From the NCBI GenBank assembly GCA_964537975.1, contig CAZIDP010000013.1:22495-86494 (forward strand): 64,000 nt of DNA, given 5' to 3'. The translations under genes were made by a program, and so were the position numbers. Below are positions 17,739 through 26,421 of this stretch, one piece after another. Position 1 is the first letter of the stretch. Every line of letters starts with the position of its first letter. The DNA is from SCBR16-9 sp964537975 (GTDB taxonomy: Bacteria; Hydrogenedentota; Hydrogenedentia; Hydrogenedentales; SCBR16-9). The notes below the pieces were generated by a model. That model had not been told where the DNA came from, did no database searches, and worked only from the letters and a program-made list of their open reading frames with translations.

Positions 17739-20276
17739 TTAATCTTTGCTGACCTTCTCAGCTTCAGCGATCCGCGCCATGGTATAGAGGTTGCGTGTAT
17801 GGCGACGATATAAAGTGGAACCAATACCAATCAAAGCAATGAGTGTATTGGCCAATCCATAATTTACTACACGCCAAACCGTTCGCTGGGTTTCAGTCGG
17901 ACGGTCAATGGTGCGGTCTACAGGTTTCCGACCACGCACGTGAACCAGATTCTCACTCAAGGTAACGGCATCCACGCTGTTCAGGAACAAATCCAGGTTA
18001 CCGGCCTGCATGAAATTGCGGCGAAACATCTGGGAACAACCCAACAAAACCAACTTGCCTGGTGCCGATTCGACTGGTGCTGCCTCCGGATCATCCGATG
18101 CCATTGGCGATTGCGCGAAGGGGTCCTGCTGTGGGTCTGGTGCTGGCCAGCCGGGACGTTCCATATCGGCAAATGCATCGGGGAATTGTCCCTCCACCAC
18201 GGCCATCAATGGAAAAGGTCCGAGTTGTGAAGCATCATAGGGCACTTCAATGTCTGCGGAACTTATTTGTATGGTATTTTCCGGACGCAACCAGGATTGC
18301 GCACTCGAACGCATGATAATGCGTGCATTCAGACCAAGCTCCGCTAATCGGCTATCATCTAATTCAATCGGTGTGCCCCAGAGATACAGAATGGACGAAA
18401 GTCTGCTGGTAATAGATGTATCCTGGTCCATACTGGCCAGGTTAATTTGTGCTTGCATGGGCAAGTTCACTGGCGTACCACCCGTAAGCATATCCTGGAG
18501 CGAACCTGCGGCACCCTGGACTCGCAAGGTAACATGGTTGGCATCCATCAGGATTTTTTCGCTCACAGCCAACCCGTAATGCGTCAGTAGTTCGTTCACA
18601 CCAGGTTGTTCCTCTCGCCGGGTAACACTCATGCCTGCACGGGAAGTCTCATAATCCCACTCATATTGTTGTACGGCCATTACAACCGACTTACCACTAT
18701 GCAAGGCGCGGTTGATTTCCCAGCGTTGCCGGTCGTTCAAGTTCCTGGGGTTCACAACAACCAGCGTATCGTATTCATCCGGCAACGGACTGTCCTGTGT
18801 GAGTTCAACACGATGCACCTCATATTTTTCCATCTGGAGCGTTTGCTCAAGAAAAATATACGGGTCTTCTGTTTGTGGTACAGGCTGTCCCATCTGCCGC
18901 ATTATTTCTCGGGTTTGCTCATCGATCTGAAAAGCTTCTTTCGGTGCAACCAGGGCTACCACCGGTGGCGCATCCAGATTCAGTTTATAGATGGTGCTGA
19001 CGATATTGTATTCCAGTTCTGAGATGGTCTGGGGAACTACCTGTGGAATGATTTCTTCCGGACGATCCCGGTATCCGATACCAATGGCAGCATATACCGG
19101 ACGGCTGGTGAACCCATCATCACTGAATGCCTGTACCTGGAAGGGTTGGACACCCTTGTCGAGCATACGCATTTCTATACTCATCTCTTCTTCTGTAAGC
19201 TCGCGGGTGTCTTCATCATCCGCCAGAAACAGATTGCCAACTTCGAGATAAACTCTTGAATAATTCAGCCGGCCATTCGATGCCACACGGAGTTCTTCCA
19301 GTTTGTCTACAATATCCTGCTCGATGTCTTTCATTCCCATAGGCATTTTGTCCCGCGAGGTGATATAGACACGCACCTGTACCGGAGCATCCAATGTATC
19401 CAGAATGTTTCGAGATGCCGTCGATATGGTGTAAATTTTATCTTCAGTCATATCAATACGGGCTATACTTTGACCAACCATCAGCCAATTAAACAAAAGC
19501 CCGATGGCCATACACATCACCACGGCCGAGCTGAATATTGTCTTGGCTCCCGGACGGTTCCTGCCATCAATGTAGAGCACGTTCAAACCTAGAAAGATAA
19601 TGGTCCAAACAGAGAAAAAGATTATGTCGGCCAGGTCAATAACACCACGGGTAAACGCGGCATAGTGGGCAAAAACACCAAAGACATCTGCCAGCAACGT
19701 TCCCAACCCGGCAACCCGGTCATTAATATAGGATGCTATCAAGTCGGCACCAACCAGTAAAAACAGAAAACACGTAAGCAGCGTGACCACAAACGCTACA
19801 ATCTGGTCTTTGAAAAAACCGGAGAAAAAGATACCCAAGGCCAGAAAAAATGCTCCCAGGAAAAGCGTCCCGATGTAGCCACTCAGCATGGCACCGGTAT
19901 CCGGATTTCCCAATGAAAACAACATGGCGGGTACGGTGATGGTGGCGAACAATGTCAGTGAAAAAAAGATAAACGCGGCAAAGAACTTGCCCAGAACAAG
20001 TTCCCAAGCCTGCATTGGAAACGTTAAGAGCATTTCCCAAGTATTTTCTTTGCGTTCCTCCGCCCAAATACGCATCGTTACAGCGGGTATGAACACACAT
20101 AGAAAAATAGGGAGATTGTCAAAATAGGGTCGCATATCCGCCACGGGCATGGCAAAAAAGGATGTGATGTACAACCCCACGCTCATGCTGACAAACACCA
20201 TCATGAAAATGTAACCAATTGGAGAAGTGAAATAAGCGCTTAAATCCCGGCGCAATATTGCCAATACATTACCCAT
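17739..20276 (-). CDS. Fused ABC-2 permease and GldG-like protein
   Basis: One polypeptide joining what are two subunits elsewhere. The N-terminal ~240 residues form an ABC-2-type permease with about six TM segments (LRRDLSAYFTSPIGYIFM, AEERKENTWEMLLTFP, LFLGAFFLALGIFFSGF). After another TM near residue 250 comes the GldG-type part: SIARIDMTEDKIYTIS, LDAPVQVRVYITS, and a long ABC-associated domain with LVVVNPRNL, ending in a final TM (LANTLIALIGIGSTLY). The ATG used here has AAGGA nine nt upstream; a GTG 30 nt earlier would overlap the ATPase gene and is less likely. It follows the ATPase by 13 nt. GldF and GldG are separate in most Bacteroidetes. The substrate is unknown; gliding itself is not implied. 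Confidence 0.88.
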   Translation of the reverse strand: MGNVLAILRRDLSAYFTSPIGYIFMMVFVSMSVGLYITSFFAMPVADMRPYFDNLPIFLCVFIPAVTMRIWAEERKENTWEMLLTFPMQAWELVLGKFFAAFIFFSLTLFATITVPAMLFSLGNPDTGAMLSGYIGTLFLGAFFLALGIFFSGFFKDQIVAFVVTLLTCFLFLLVGADLIASYINDRVAGLGTLLADVFGVFAHYAAFTRGVIDLADIIFFSVWTIIFLGLNVLYIDGRNRPGAKTIFSSAVVMCMAIGLLFNWLMVGQSIARIDMTEDKIYTISTASRNILDTLDAPVQVRVYITSRDKMPMGMKDIEQDIVDKLEELRVASNGRLNYSRVYLEVGNLFLADDEDTRELTEEEMSIEMRMLDKGVQPFQVQAFSDDGFTSRPVYAAIGIGYRDRPEEIIPQVVPQTISELEYNIVSTIYKLNLDAPPVVALVAPKEAFQIDEQTREIMRQMGQPVPQTEDPYIFLEQTLQMEKYEVHRVELTQDSPLPDEYDTLVVVNPRNLNDRQRWEINRALHSGKSVVMAVQQYEWDYETSRAGMSVTRREEQPGVNELLTHYGLAVSEKILMDANHVTLRVQGAAGSLQDMLTGGTPVNLPMQAQINLASMDQDTSITSRLSSILYLWGTPIELDDSRLAELGLNARIIMRSSAQSWLRPENTIQISSADIEVPYDASQLGPFPLMAVVEGQFPDAFADMERPGWPAPDPQQDPFAQSPMASDDPEAAPVESAPGKLVLLGCSQMFRRNFMQAGNLDLFLNSVDAVTLSENLVHVRGRKPVDRTIDRPTETQRTVWRVVNYGLANTLIALIGIGSTLYRRHTRNLYTMARIAEAEKVSKD

Positions 20277-20289
20277 AATCAGTATTTCC

Positions 20290-21240
20290 TTATTGACTAT
20301 CCGCACTCGCGGCTTTTTCGGTCAGGGTGAGGAAAGTTTCTTCCAGGCTCAACGGCTTGTCAGCAAGCGTTCTAATCTGCCAACGATTTGTTTGAGCCAA
20401 TTGCCCAATCTCTTTCCAGGGGTGATGATCGATCTTCGAATGAATGGTAAACGAAACACAACCACTGTCCTCGCCATTGAACTCGACATTCCTGACACCA
20501 TTTATCTGGCGAAACTTCGATTCGATTTCCTTACGCTCGCCGACCAGACTCACCAGGGTACGCTCATTGGTACTGGCCCGGGCACGAAGTTCTGTCAAGG
20601 TGCCATCACCAACGATTTGTCCACGATTAATGATAACGATCCGGTCTGCCGTAGCCTCTACTTCTTGCAGAATATGGGTAGATAATATAACAGTTTTATC
20701 TTGGGCCAGCTCACCAATCAAATCCCGAATCTCAAGAATCTGGTGTGGGTCAAGACCGGAGGTCGGTTCATCCAGAATGATGACTTCCGGATCGTGTATC
20801 AACGCCTGTGCAAGACCTGTACGTTGTTTAAACCCTTTGGAGAGCTCCCGAATCACTTTGCGAAACATGGGCTTCAGACCACAGACATCAACCACCCTTT
20901 GGATACGCTCTTCCAGACGTCCGCCACGAAGCCCCCTGGCTCGACCGACAAAATTCAAGTACGCACTCACTTCCATGTCCATATAGAGCGGTAACACTTC
21001 AGGCAAGTAACCGAATTTTTGACGTACTTGGACAGGGTCTTTCAATACATCAATATCGGCAACCAGCGCCGTACCCTTCGTTGGGTAAAGATAGGTGGTC
21101 AAAATTTTCATCGTCGTGGATTTACCAGCACCGTTGGGTCCCAGCAATCCCACAACTTCGCCGCGCTTCACTTCAAACGATACATTGTCCAGGGCGACTA
21201 CTGGCCCGTAATGCATCGTGAGCCCTTCGGCTTTGATCAT
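20290..21240 (-). CDS. ABC transporter ATP-binding protein (GldA-like)
   Basis: Cytoplasmic ATPase of 316 residues driving the fused permease encoded next. Walker A is GPNGAGKS (residues 34-41), the signature is LSKGFKQRTG, Walker B is VIILDEPTSGLDP and the switch histidine follows in LSTHILQE. The C-terminal ~90 residues form a small accessory domain typical of the ABC-2 exporter class. It begins the three-gene operon and its ATG has GAGGAG just upstream. Confidence in family and pairing is high; transported molecule unknown. Confidence 0.93.
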   Translation of the reverse strand: MIKAEGLTMHYGPVVALDNVSFEVKRGEVVGLLGPNGAGKSTTMKILTTYLYPTKGTALVADIDVLKDPVQVRQKFGYLPEVLPLYMDMEVSAYLNFVGRARGLRGGRLEERIQRVVDVCGLKPMFRKVIRELSKGFKQRTGLAQALIHDPEVIILDEPTSGLDPHQILEIRDLIGELAQDKTVILSTHILQEVEATADRIVIINRGQIVGDGTLTELRARASTNERTLVSLVGERKEIESKFRQINGVRNVEFNGEDSGCVSFTIHSKIDHHPWKEIGQLAQTNRWQIRTLADKPLSLEETFLTLTEKAASADSQ

Positions 21241-21697
21241 GTTTGATAACTCCTCTGTTGCAACATCTCCCGAAACCTGTCATCGACAATTTACAACACA
21301 CTTAATAATCATTGGGGGTGTATTTTATATATACAACTTTTTATCTGTATGGCAGAGAAACGCACTACTCCCCCGTACAGACCATCTTGCGTTGTAGTTT
21401 CTCTCAATTCTGGCAGGCAATTTTTGTGCCATGATGCCAATGGCAAGTCATTTACATTATAATGCATTGAATGTCAGTAACTTACCATTAAACATTCATG
21501 TTTTATGCGCCTCAACACAAGCCTCATTTGCGGCAAAAAGACCTGTTTTGCGGCTTGGTAGTTTCGTTAACCGCTTACACTGCACGTCTTGGTGGTGCTT
21601 GTGATATAGCGACATTCATGCTAACATGCTTGAATTGGCATATAAAAGATTTCAACTTATTTTTCGCAACTGAATACAATAAAACCAGAGACCCTGC
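21241..21697. other. Long divergent intergenic region with inverted repeats
   Basis: 457 nt between the minus-strand ABC operon and the plus-strand MshEN/cNMP gene. It contains an 8-bp inverted repeat AGAGAAAC (21354-21361) / GTTTCTCT (21397-21404) and a nested stem TGGCA/GGCA with TGCC/TGCCA (21411-21439) around a T-rich loop, then a TATAAT hexamer at 21458-21463 with no clear -35. A 67-codon frame at 21498-21701 lacks a Shine-Dalgarno and does not look like a gene. Promoters for both flanking units should lie here; a small structured RNA is possible but unproven. Confidence 0.35.
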
Positions 21698-23053
21698 ATG
21701 ACAAGTTGGTGGAATAAACATCAAAACAGCCCAGACCAGTCCGGCAACACGACACCAGAACTCAACCTGGATGCCACAGAGCCTGATACATCACGCCTTT
21801 CTGAGACTACTTTAGCCAAACTACTTTTTAAGGAAGGCAAGGCAAGTGAGGTGCAACTACGCGATGCACTAAACAAGCAAAAAGCATCGGGTGCATTCCT
21901 TGGCGAAATTCTTATCAATGATGGTATTTTGGATGAGCAATCGTTATTAAATTTTCTGGCTAAAAATTGCAAAATACCACATTTGAGTCTTTTGGATTAC
22001 CTGATCGAACCCACATTTGTATCGCTGGTAAGTGAAGAATTGTGTTTACAGTACCGTCTGTTACCAATTGATCGGCTTGGTCGGAATCTGACTGTGGCGA
22101 TGGTAAACCCGTTGGACCGGGAGGCATTAAAGGCGGTACAAAACGCGTGCCCCGACCTGCGAATAAAACCCATACTATGTGCATACCGACATTTTGATTT
22201 GGTGGCAGAAAAGCTATTTGGTTCTGACCAATCCAAGGCACCTGCATCAATTAGCATGCAAGATTTGGGATTCAGTTCAACAAACAAAGGGGCCACCGTT
22301 TCTCAGTCCGAGTTGGGGGCGTCACCAGAAACACCTGGCAGCCCATCCATACAAACACACGACAGTGAATTCCGAGATGAGAACGCTGGTGCAATACCAG
22401 ATTCTTCAAAACAGTCTCAAACACATCCAGACCCACATGAAGCGGAACGTGAATCACTGCTGGATACTGTCTTTGGCAATAAATTGTTGGATGCAGACCT
22501 TGACAAAGATGTGCCTAATCAGTTGACGAGTGACGAAAGTACACAGGAAGAGACCCTGGAATCTGTCATGGAAGCGACGGCCGCTGCTATGGTTGACAGT
22601 ATGCGGGAAACGTATGAAATGCTTACCCGGCGTATGCAATTGTTTCGAGGGCTGCACGCTGAAGACGTGGCAAGAATTTTTTCCAGAGGCATGACCAGTG
22701 AAATTGAGGAAGGCGAAGTTATTTTCAATAAAGGGGATGAAGCTGATGGTTTATATGTCATACTGGATGGCGAAGTAACTGTTTTTGACGGCTCCCATAT
22801 CCTCGCAGAACTGGGTCGGGGTGATACCATTGGAGAAATGGCGATGATGATCCGAGGGCCACGAGCTGCCGGAGCACGTGCACGCATTCGGACAAGTTTG
22901 CTCAAACTTACGCAACAGACTATTATTAACGAGCTTCCATCGGAAGTCTCCAATCGTTTGCTGTTGAATCTGGTCATTACACTTAGCGAACGCTTGCGAC
23001 TTGCCAATGCCCGATTACTGATTTTATTACGTAATTTATCTGGTAACAGGTAA
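21698..23053 (+). CDS. MshEN (GspE N-terminal) domain fused to a cyclic-nucleotide-binding domain
   Basis: Protein of 451 residues with two putative nucleotide-sensing domains and no enzyme domain. Residues about 35-170 match the N-terminal domain of GspE/PilB ATPases: two similar helical repeats (LAKLLFKEGKASEVQLRDAL and FLGEILINDGILDEQSLLNF), then the beta part with LLPIDRLGRNLTVAMVNP. In MshE-type proteins this unit binds cyclic di-GMP, although the canonical RLG of the first repeat is not conserved here. A Ser/Pro/Asp-rich linker covers about residues 180-285. Residues about 305-430 form a CRP/PKA-type cyclic-nucleotide fold with EIEEGEVIFNKGDEADGLYVI and GDTIGEMAMM. There is no ATPase and no DNA-binding HTH. 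The stop lies inside a heptamer repeat. Likely a signalling adaptor for pili, secretion or motility (inference). Confidence 0.75.
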   Translation: MTSWWNKHQNSPDQSGNTTPELNLDATEPDTSRLSETTLAKLLFKEGKASEVQLRDALNKQKASGAFLGEILINDGILDEQSLLNFLAKNCKIPHLSLLDYLIEPTFVSLVSEELCLQYRLLPIDRLGRNLTVAMVNPLDREALKAVQNACPDLRIKPILCAYRHFDLVAEKLFGSDQSKAPASISMQDLGFSSTNKGATVSQSELGASPETPGSPSIQTHDSEFRDENAGAIPDSSKQSQTHPDPHEAERESLLDTVFGNKLLDADLDKDVPNQLTSDESTQEETLESVMEATAAAMVDSMRETYEMLTRRMQLFRGLHAEDVARIFSRGMTSEIEEGEVIFNKGDEADGLYVILDGEVTVFDGSHILAELGRGDTIGEMAMMIRGPRAAGARARIRTSLLKLTQQTIINELPSEVSNRLLLNLVITLSERLRLANARLLILLRNLSGNR

Positions 23054-23097
23054 CAGGTAACAGGTAACAGGTAACAGGTAACAGGTAACAGGTAACA
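23042..23097 (+). repeat. Eight tandem copies of a 7-bp unit (GGTAACA)
   Basis: Eight perfect copies of GGTAACA run from the last codons of the MshEN/cNMP gene into the spacer before the GH99-like gene. The stop codon TAA is made by the repeat itself. Adding or losing whole units leaves the C-terminus unchanged because the first stop stays within the first copies; what would vary is the spacer length to the downstream gene. Perfect copies imply recent expansion. Confidence 0.97.
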
Positions 23098-23163
23098 AAT
23101 TATACAGCACGAAAAAAATTTTGACCACCACGTTTTATTTCTTACAATGAAAGGGAAGAGGGT

Positions 23164-24999
23164 ATGCGCTGGATTCTATCATGTATATTAGGCTTGTTTC
23201 TGATGACAACACTGGAGAATGCTATGGGACAAAGTGAAACTTCGGTTGAGATATTGGTCAGCGATACACAAATTGCCATGGGAGAAAGCATAACAGTTCG
23301 AGCAGAATTACTGAACGCTGACGCAGGTGATTACCTCGCGTTGCCTTTTGTAAACAATTCACGTTGGGGAGCTCATGAAAGGTTTAATAAAAAGGGTATT
23401 GCGAATTTTCAAATCCCCTTGCCCAATCCTGGACCAATGGATATTGAAGTATTGCTCATACCACTGGAAGAAGATAACTGGATGGGTACCAGCAACAAAA
23501 ATATCCTGCTTGCAGGATATCCCATGCCGGATGAAGGGATACGGTCTAATATAATTCAAGTGACTGTAACCCGCAGAAATTTCGAACCACGTGAACTGGG
23601 TGAAACCGCGTTCTGTATGCAGTGGGAGCCTTGGTTCACACCACATAGTTCTTTTTGGAACAGTGCCCATGCTGTTCCCCTGATGGGGTTTTATGCTTCC
23701 TATAACCGGGACGTTACACGGCAACACATCCTCTGGTTTGTCGAGATGGGTGTGGACTTTGTGTTGCCCGACTGGTCCAACCATATCTGGGGCCGAGACC
23801 ACTGGCATGAACGGGGCAACAATACGAACACCATCATACACGCCACAACTCTGTTTCTAGAGGTATTGGCTGATATGCGTGACGAAGGTATCCCCGTGCC
23901 ACAAGTGGCGATCATGCCCGGTTTGAGTAATGGCCCTCCAGCAACCATGCAGGCACTGAATGAATTATTGGACTGGATTCATCAAAACTATCTCCGCAAT
24001 CCACGATTTAATGGTCTTTGGTTTGAGTATGATGGAAAGCCCTTGGTCGTTGTACTGGATACCAATGCCATGGCACACCCTGATGGCAGAACAGAAGCAG
24101 CATTTCGCATTCCATTCGTAAAGCAAACTCTTGGCGCTACTGAAGAAGAGCTCGATCAGATGCGCGCCGATGAAAAAACACCCGTGGATGATACATATTT
24201 CACTGTGCGCTGGATGTCGACGCAGTTGCAATCAACCAAACATCATGAATTGGGCTATTGGACATGGATGGATGGCAGTATAGAACCTGTGGTGACCTAT
24301 AAAGACGATGTCGCGGAGGCGGTAACAGTAACACCAGCCTTTTTCGCGGAGTATGGCTGGATGGCACCTGAAGCCTATGGTCGCCGGGGTGGTGCCACTT
24401 TGATGGATACTTTCCAGGTTGCTATGGAACACCGACCTGAAGTGGTATTTCTGCACCAGTTCAATGAATTTGCCGGTCAACAAGAAGGTAGAGGGTATGG
24501 CCCGGACAACAACATCTATGTCGATAGTTACAGTGTCGAATTCAGCGATGACCTGGAACCGGTATCACTTACTGCACCTGGATTCCGAGGCGACCAAGGT
24601 GGTTGGGGGTTTTATTATCTGAACCTGACCCAGGCATTAATGGCCATTTATAGAGATGAGGAACCCCAGGATACGCTATTGGCTATCAGTGCGCCGCTTG
24701 CTGGAACAATCATTGACGAAGAAACACTCACCATTTCCTGGAGCATCTTTGGCAAGACCCCGGAAGCCTATCGGTTTGAAATTGCAGGTCAGGAAGTTGG
24801 TCGTGTGCCACATTCAGATTTGGATGCATTGCAATTTGAAATTGCACTGAATGCGCTGAACCTGGAGCCCGGTACCCACACGATTTCAATCATAGCTGAA
24901 GGTGCAGAAACACGCTTCCCATTGTCATATACTGCGCAAGATACGGTACTCGAAATACCGACAGCTCCTTTGGCACTAGTCTCAATTGTGATTGAATAA
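23164..24999 (+). CDS. Secreted GH99/GH71-like protein
   Basis: Exported protein of 611 residues; the signal peptide ends near ENAMGQ (about residue 23). An N-terminal immunoglobulin-like beta domain (SVEILVSDTQIAMGESITVR, about 25-125) precedes a barrel with the feel of endo-mannosidase family 99: MGFYASYNRD, MGVDFVLPDWSNHIWG, FEYDGKPLVVVLDTN, and HQFNEFAGQQEG near the end, where GH99 enzymes carry their Asn-Glu motif. A C-terminal Ig-like domain with AISAPLAGTIIDEETLTISW follows. GAGGGT lies just before the ATG. The stop is 34 nt from the nucleoside-transporter-like gene, suggesting co-transcription. Family assignment is by motif impression, so the exact GH number is uncertain. Confidence 0.7.
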   Translation: MRWILSCILGLFLMTTLENAMGQSETSVEILVSDTQIAMGESITVRAELLNADAGDYLALPFVNNSRWGAHERFNKKGIANFQIPLPNPGPMDIEVLLIPLEEDNWMGTSNKNILLAGYPMPDEGIRSNIIQVTVTRRNFEPRELGETAFCMQWEPWFTPHSSFWNSAHAVPLMGFYASYNRDVTRQHILWFVEMGVDFVLPDWSNHIWGRDHWHERGNNTNTIIHATTLFLEVLADMRDEGIPVPQVAIMPGLSNGPPATMQALNELLDWIHQNYLRNPRFNGLWFEYDGKPLVVVLDTNAMAHPDGRTEAAFRIPFVKQTLGATEEELDQMRADEKTPVDDTYFTVRWMSTQLQSTKHHELGYWTWMDGSIEPVVTYKDDVAEAVTVTPAFFAEYGWMAPEAYGRRGGATLMDTFQVAMEHRPEVVFLHQFNEFAGQQEGRGYGPDNNIYVDSYSVEFSDDLEPVSLTAPGFRGDQGGWGFYYLNLTQALMAIYRDEEPQDTLLAISAPLAGTIIDEETLTISWSIFGKTPEAYRFEIAGQEVGRVPHSDLDALQFEIALNALNLEPGTHTISIIAEGAETRFPLSYTAQDTVLEIPTAPLALVSIVIE

Positions 25000-25033
25000 G
25001 TGCCAGCTATAACGTTATGCAAAGGAGTCTGGT

Positions 25034-26311
25034 GTGCTCGAAGATTTGTTAATGCGCGGGATGAGCCTGGTTGGATTGTTCGTTATCGTTGGTCTGGCTT
25101 GGTTGATGTCAGAAAATAAAAAGGCCATTGCTTGGCGATTGGTGTTCTGGGGAATGGGATTGCAACTGGCATTGGGTCTGCTCATCCTGCGCACGCCAGT
25201 CGGAATTCCGTTTTTTCTCGCAGTGAAAATGGGATTTGATGTGGTGACTAATTCAGCAGAAGCAGGAGCACAGTTTCTCTTCGGAAACCTTACACAGTTT
25301 TTCATGCTGAATGGTGCTATGACTCCAGGACCTCATGGGTTGGAGACACAAGATATATTTACTATTAATGCTGTAGTCGCCTTTAAGGTGTTGCCCGTGA
25401 TCATTTTTGTGTCCGGGTTGGCGGCGATTCTCCAGCACTTGCGCGTGATACAAGTTGTGGTAAAAGCAATGTCCTGGCTGATGCGACGCACCCTGAAAAC
25501 ATCTGGCGCGGAAACATTTGCTACTTCATTGCTGGTGTTTCTTGGAATTGAGTCGCTAAGTGCGGTCAACAACTACATGAAAAACATGACACGCTCCGAG
25601 CTGTTTACTCTGATGACAGCGTTTCTCGCAACCATTGCAGCCAGTGTAATGGTTGCATACGCAAGTTTTGGCGCTGAACCTGGCCATTTACTGGCCGCAT
25701 CTTTGATGAGCGCACCGGCGGCCATCGCCATGTCTAAAATTCTGGTACCAGAAACCGAAACGCCAGAAACTGCAGGTACGGCAGACATCAACATGCCGGT
25801 GGAAAGTCACAATGTCTTTGACGCGGCCTCACGCGGCGCATCACTGGGATTGACCATGGCACTGCAAGTTGGCGCGTTGCTCATTGTATTCGTCGGTTTG
25901 ATATTTCTGCTTGATCTGATTAGTGTATCAATCAGTGGTGTGACATTGACCGCTTTGTTAAGCTGGCTATTTCGACCTTTCGCCTTGATACTGGGCATAC
26001 CATTTCAGGATGTGACGGCTGTGTCACAATTACTGGCAACAAAGTCTATCTTTAATGAGTTCCTGGCTTATGAACAACTGCAATCTTTCATCCAGGCTGG
26101 AAGCATCCAGCCACGCTCAATCACTATCGCAACATATGCACTTTGCGGCTTCGCGAATCCGGGCAGTCTGGGCATTATGATTGGTGCCATGTCGGGCATC
26201 ATTCCGGAACGCCGCGAACTCATCGCTCGTCTGAGCATGCGCGCATTCGTTGCAGGCACCCTGGCTTGCTTCACCACAGCATGTGTTGCGGGTATTCTGA
26301 TGGCTGCGTAA
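25034..26311 (+). CDS. Concentrative nucleoside transporter (CNT/NupC family)
   Basis: Inner-membrane ion-coupled nucleoside importer of 425 residues. CNT hallmarks include FKVLPVIIFVSGL, the LKTSGAETFATS stretch, MTRSELFTLMTAFLATIAASVMVAYASFGAEPGHLL, and AYEQL/TYALCGFANPGSLGI near the C-terminus. The substrate-binding hairpin reads GIESLSAVNNY where classical CNTs carry GQTEAPL: the glutamate aligns but the flanking residues differ, so specificity may be altered. A GTG start with AAGGAG upstream. It follows the GH99-like gene by 34 nt and precedes thiD by 110 nt. In this family Na+ or H+ drives uptake; which ion is used here is not readable. Confidence 0.88.
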   Translation: MLEDLLMRGMSLVGLFVIVGLAWLMSENKKAIAWRLVFWGMGLQLALGLLILRTPVGIPFFLAVKMGFDVVTNSAEAGAQFLFGNLTQFFMLNGAMTPGPHGLETQDIFTINAVVAFKVLPVIIFVSGLAAILQHLRVIQVVVKAMSWLMRRTLKTSGAETFATSLLVFLGIESLSAVNNYMKNMTRSELFTLMTAFLATIAASVMVAYASFGAEPGHLLAASLMSAPAAIAMSKILVPETETPETAGTADINMPVESHNVFDAASRGASLGLTMALQVGALLIVFVGLIFLLDLISVSISGVTLTALLSWLFRPFALILGIPFQDVTAVSQLLATKSIFNEFLAYEQLQSFIQAGSIQPRSITIATYALCGFANPGSLGIMIGAMSGIIPERRELIARLSMRAFVAGTLACFTTACVAGILMAA

Positions 26312-26421
26312 GGAATGGTCTGAAAGCAGCTTAACATTTTTTATTATCAATTGGAAACCACTAAGAAGTACACATATATAAAACAAGTACTATGTGTCAG
26401 CGACAGAAAAGGTGATGGCGA

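Noticed and set aside
21498..21701. 67-codon plus-strand frame overlapping the MshEN/cNMP start by ATGA
   Set aside because: No Shine-Dalgarno and no recognisable protein features; the overlap could be chance.
22454..23007. Overlapping minus-strand frames in the MshEN/cNMP gene
   Set aside because: Shadow frames of the real gene; composition and motif content support only the plus strand.
26312..26421. TPP riboswitch before thiD
   Set aside because: I looked for the conserved CTGAGA-type core and did not find it.
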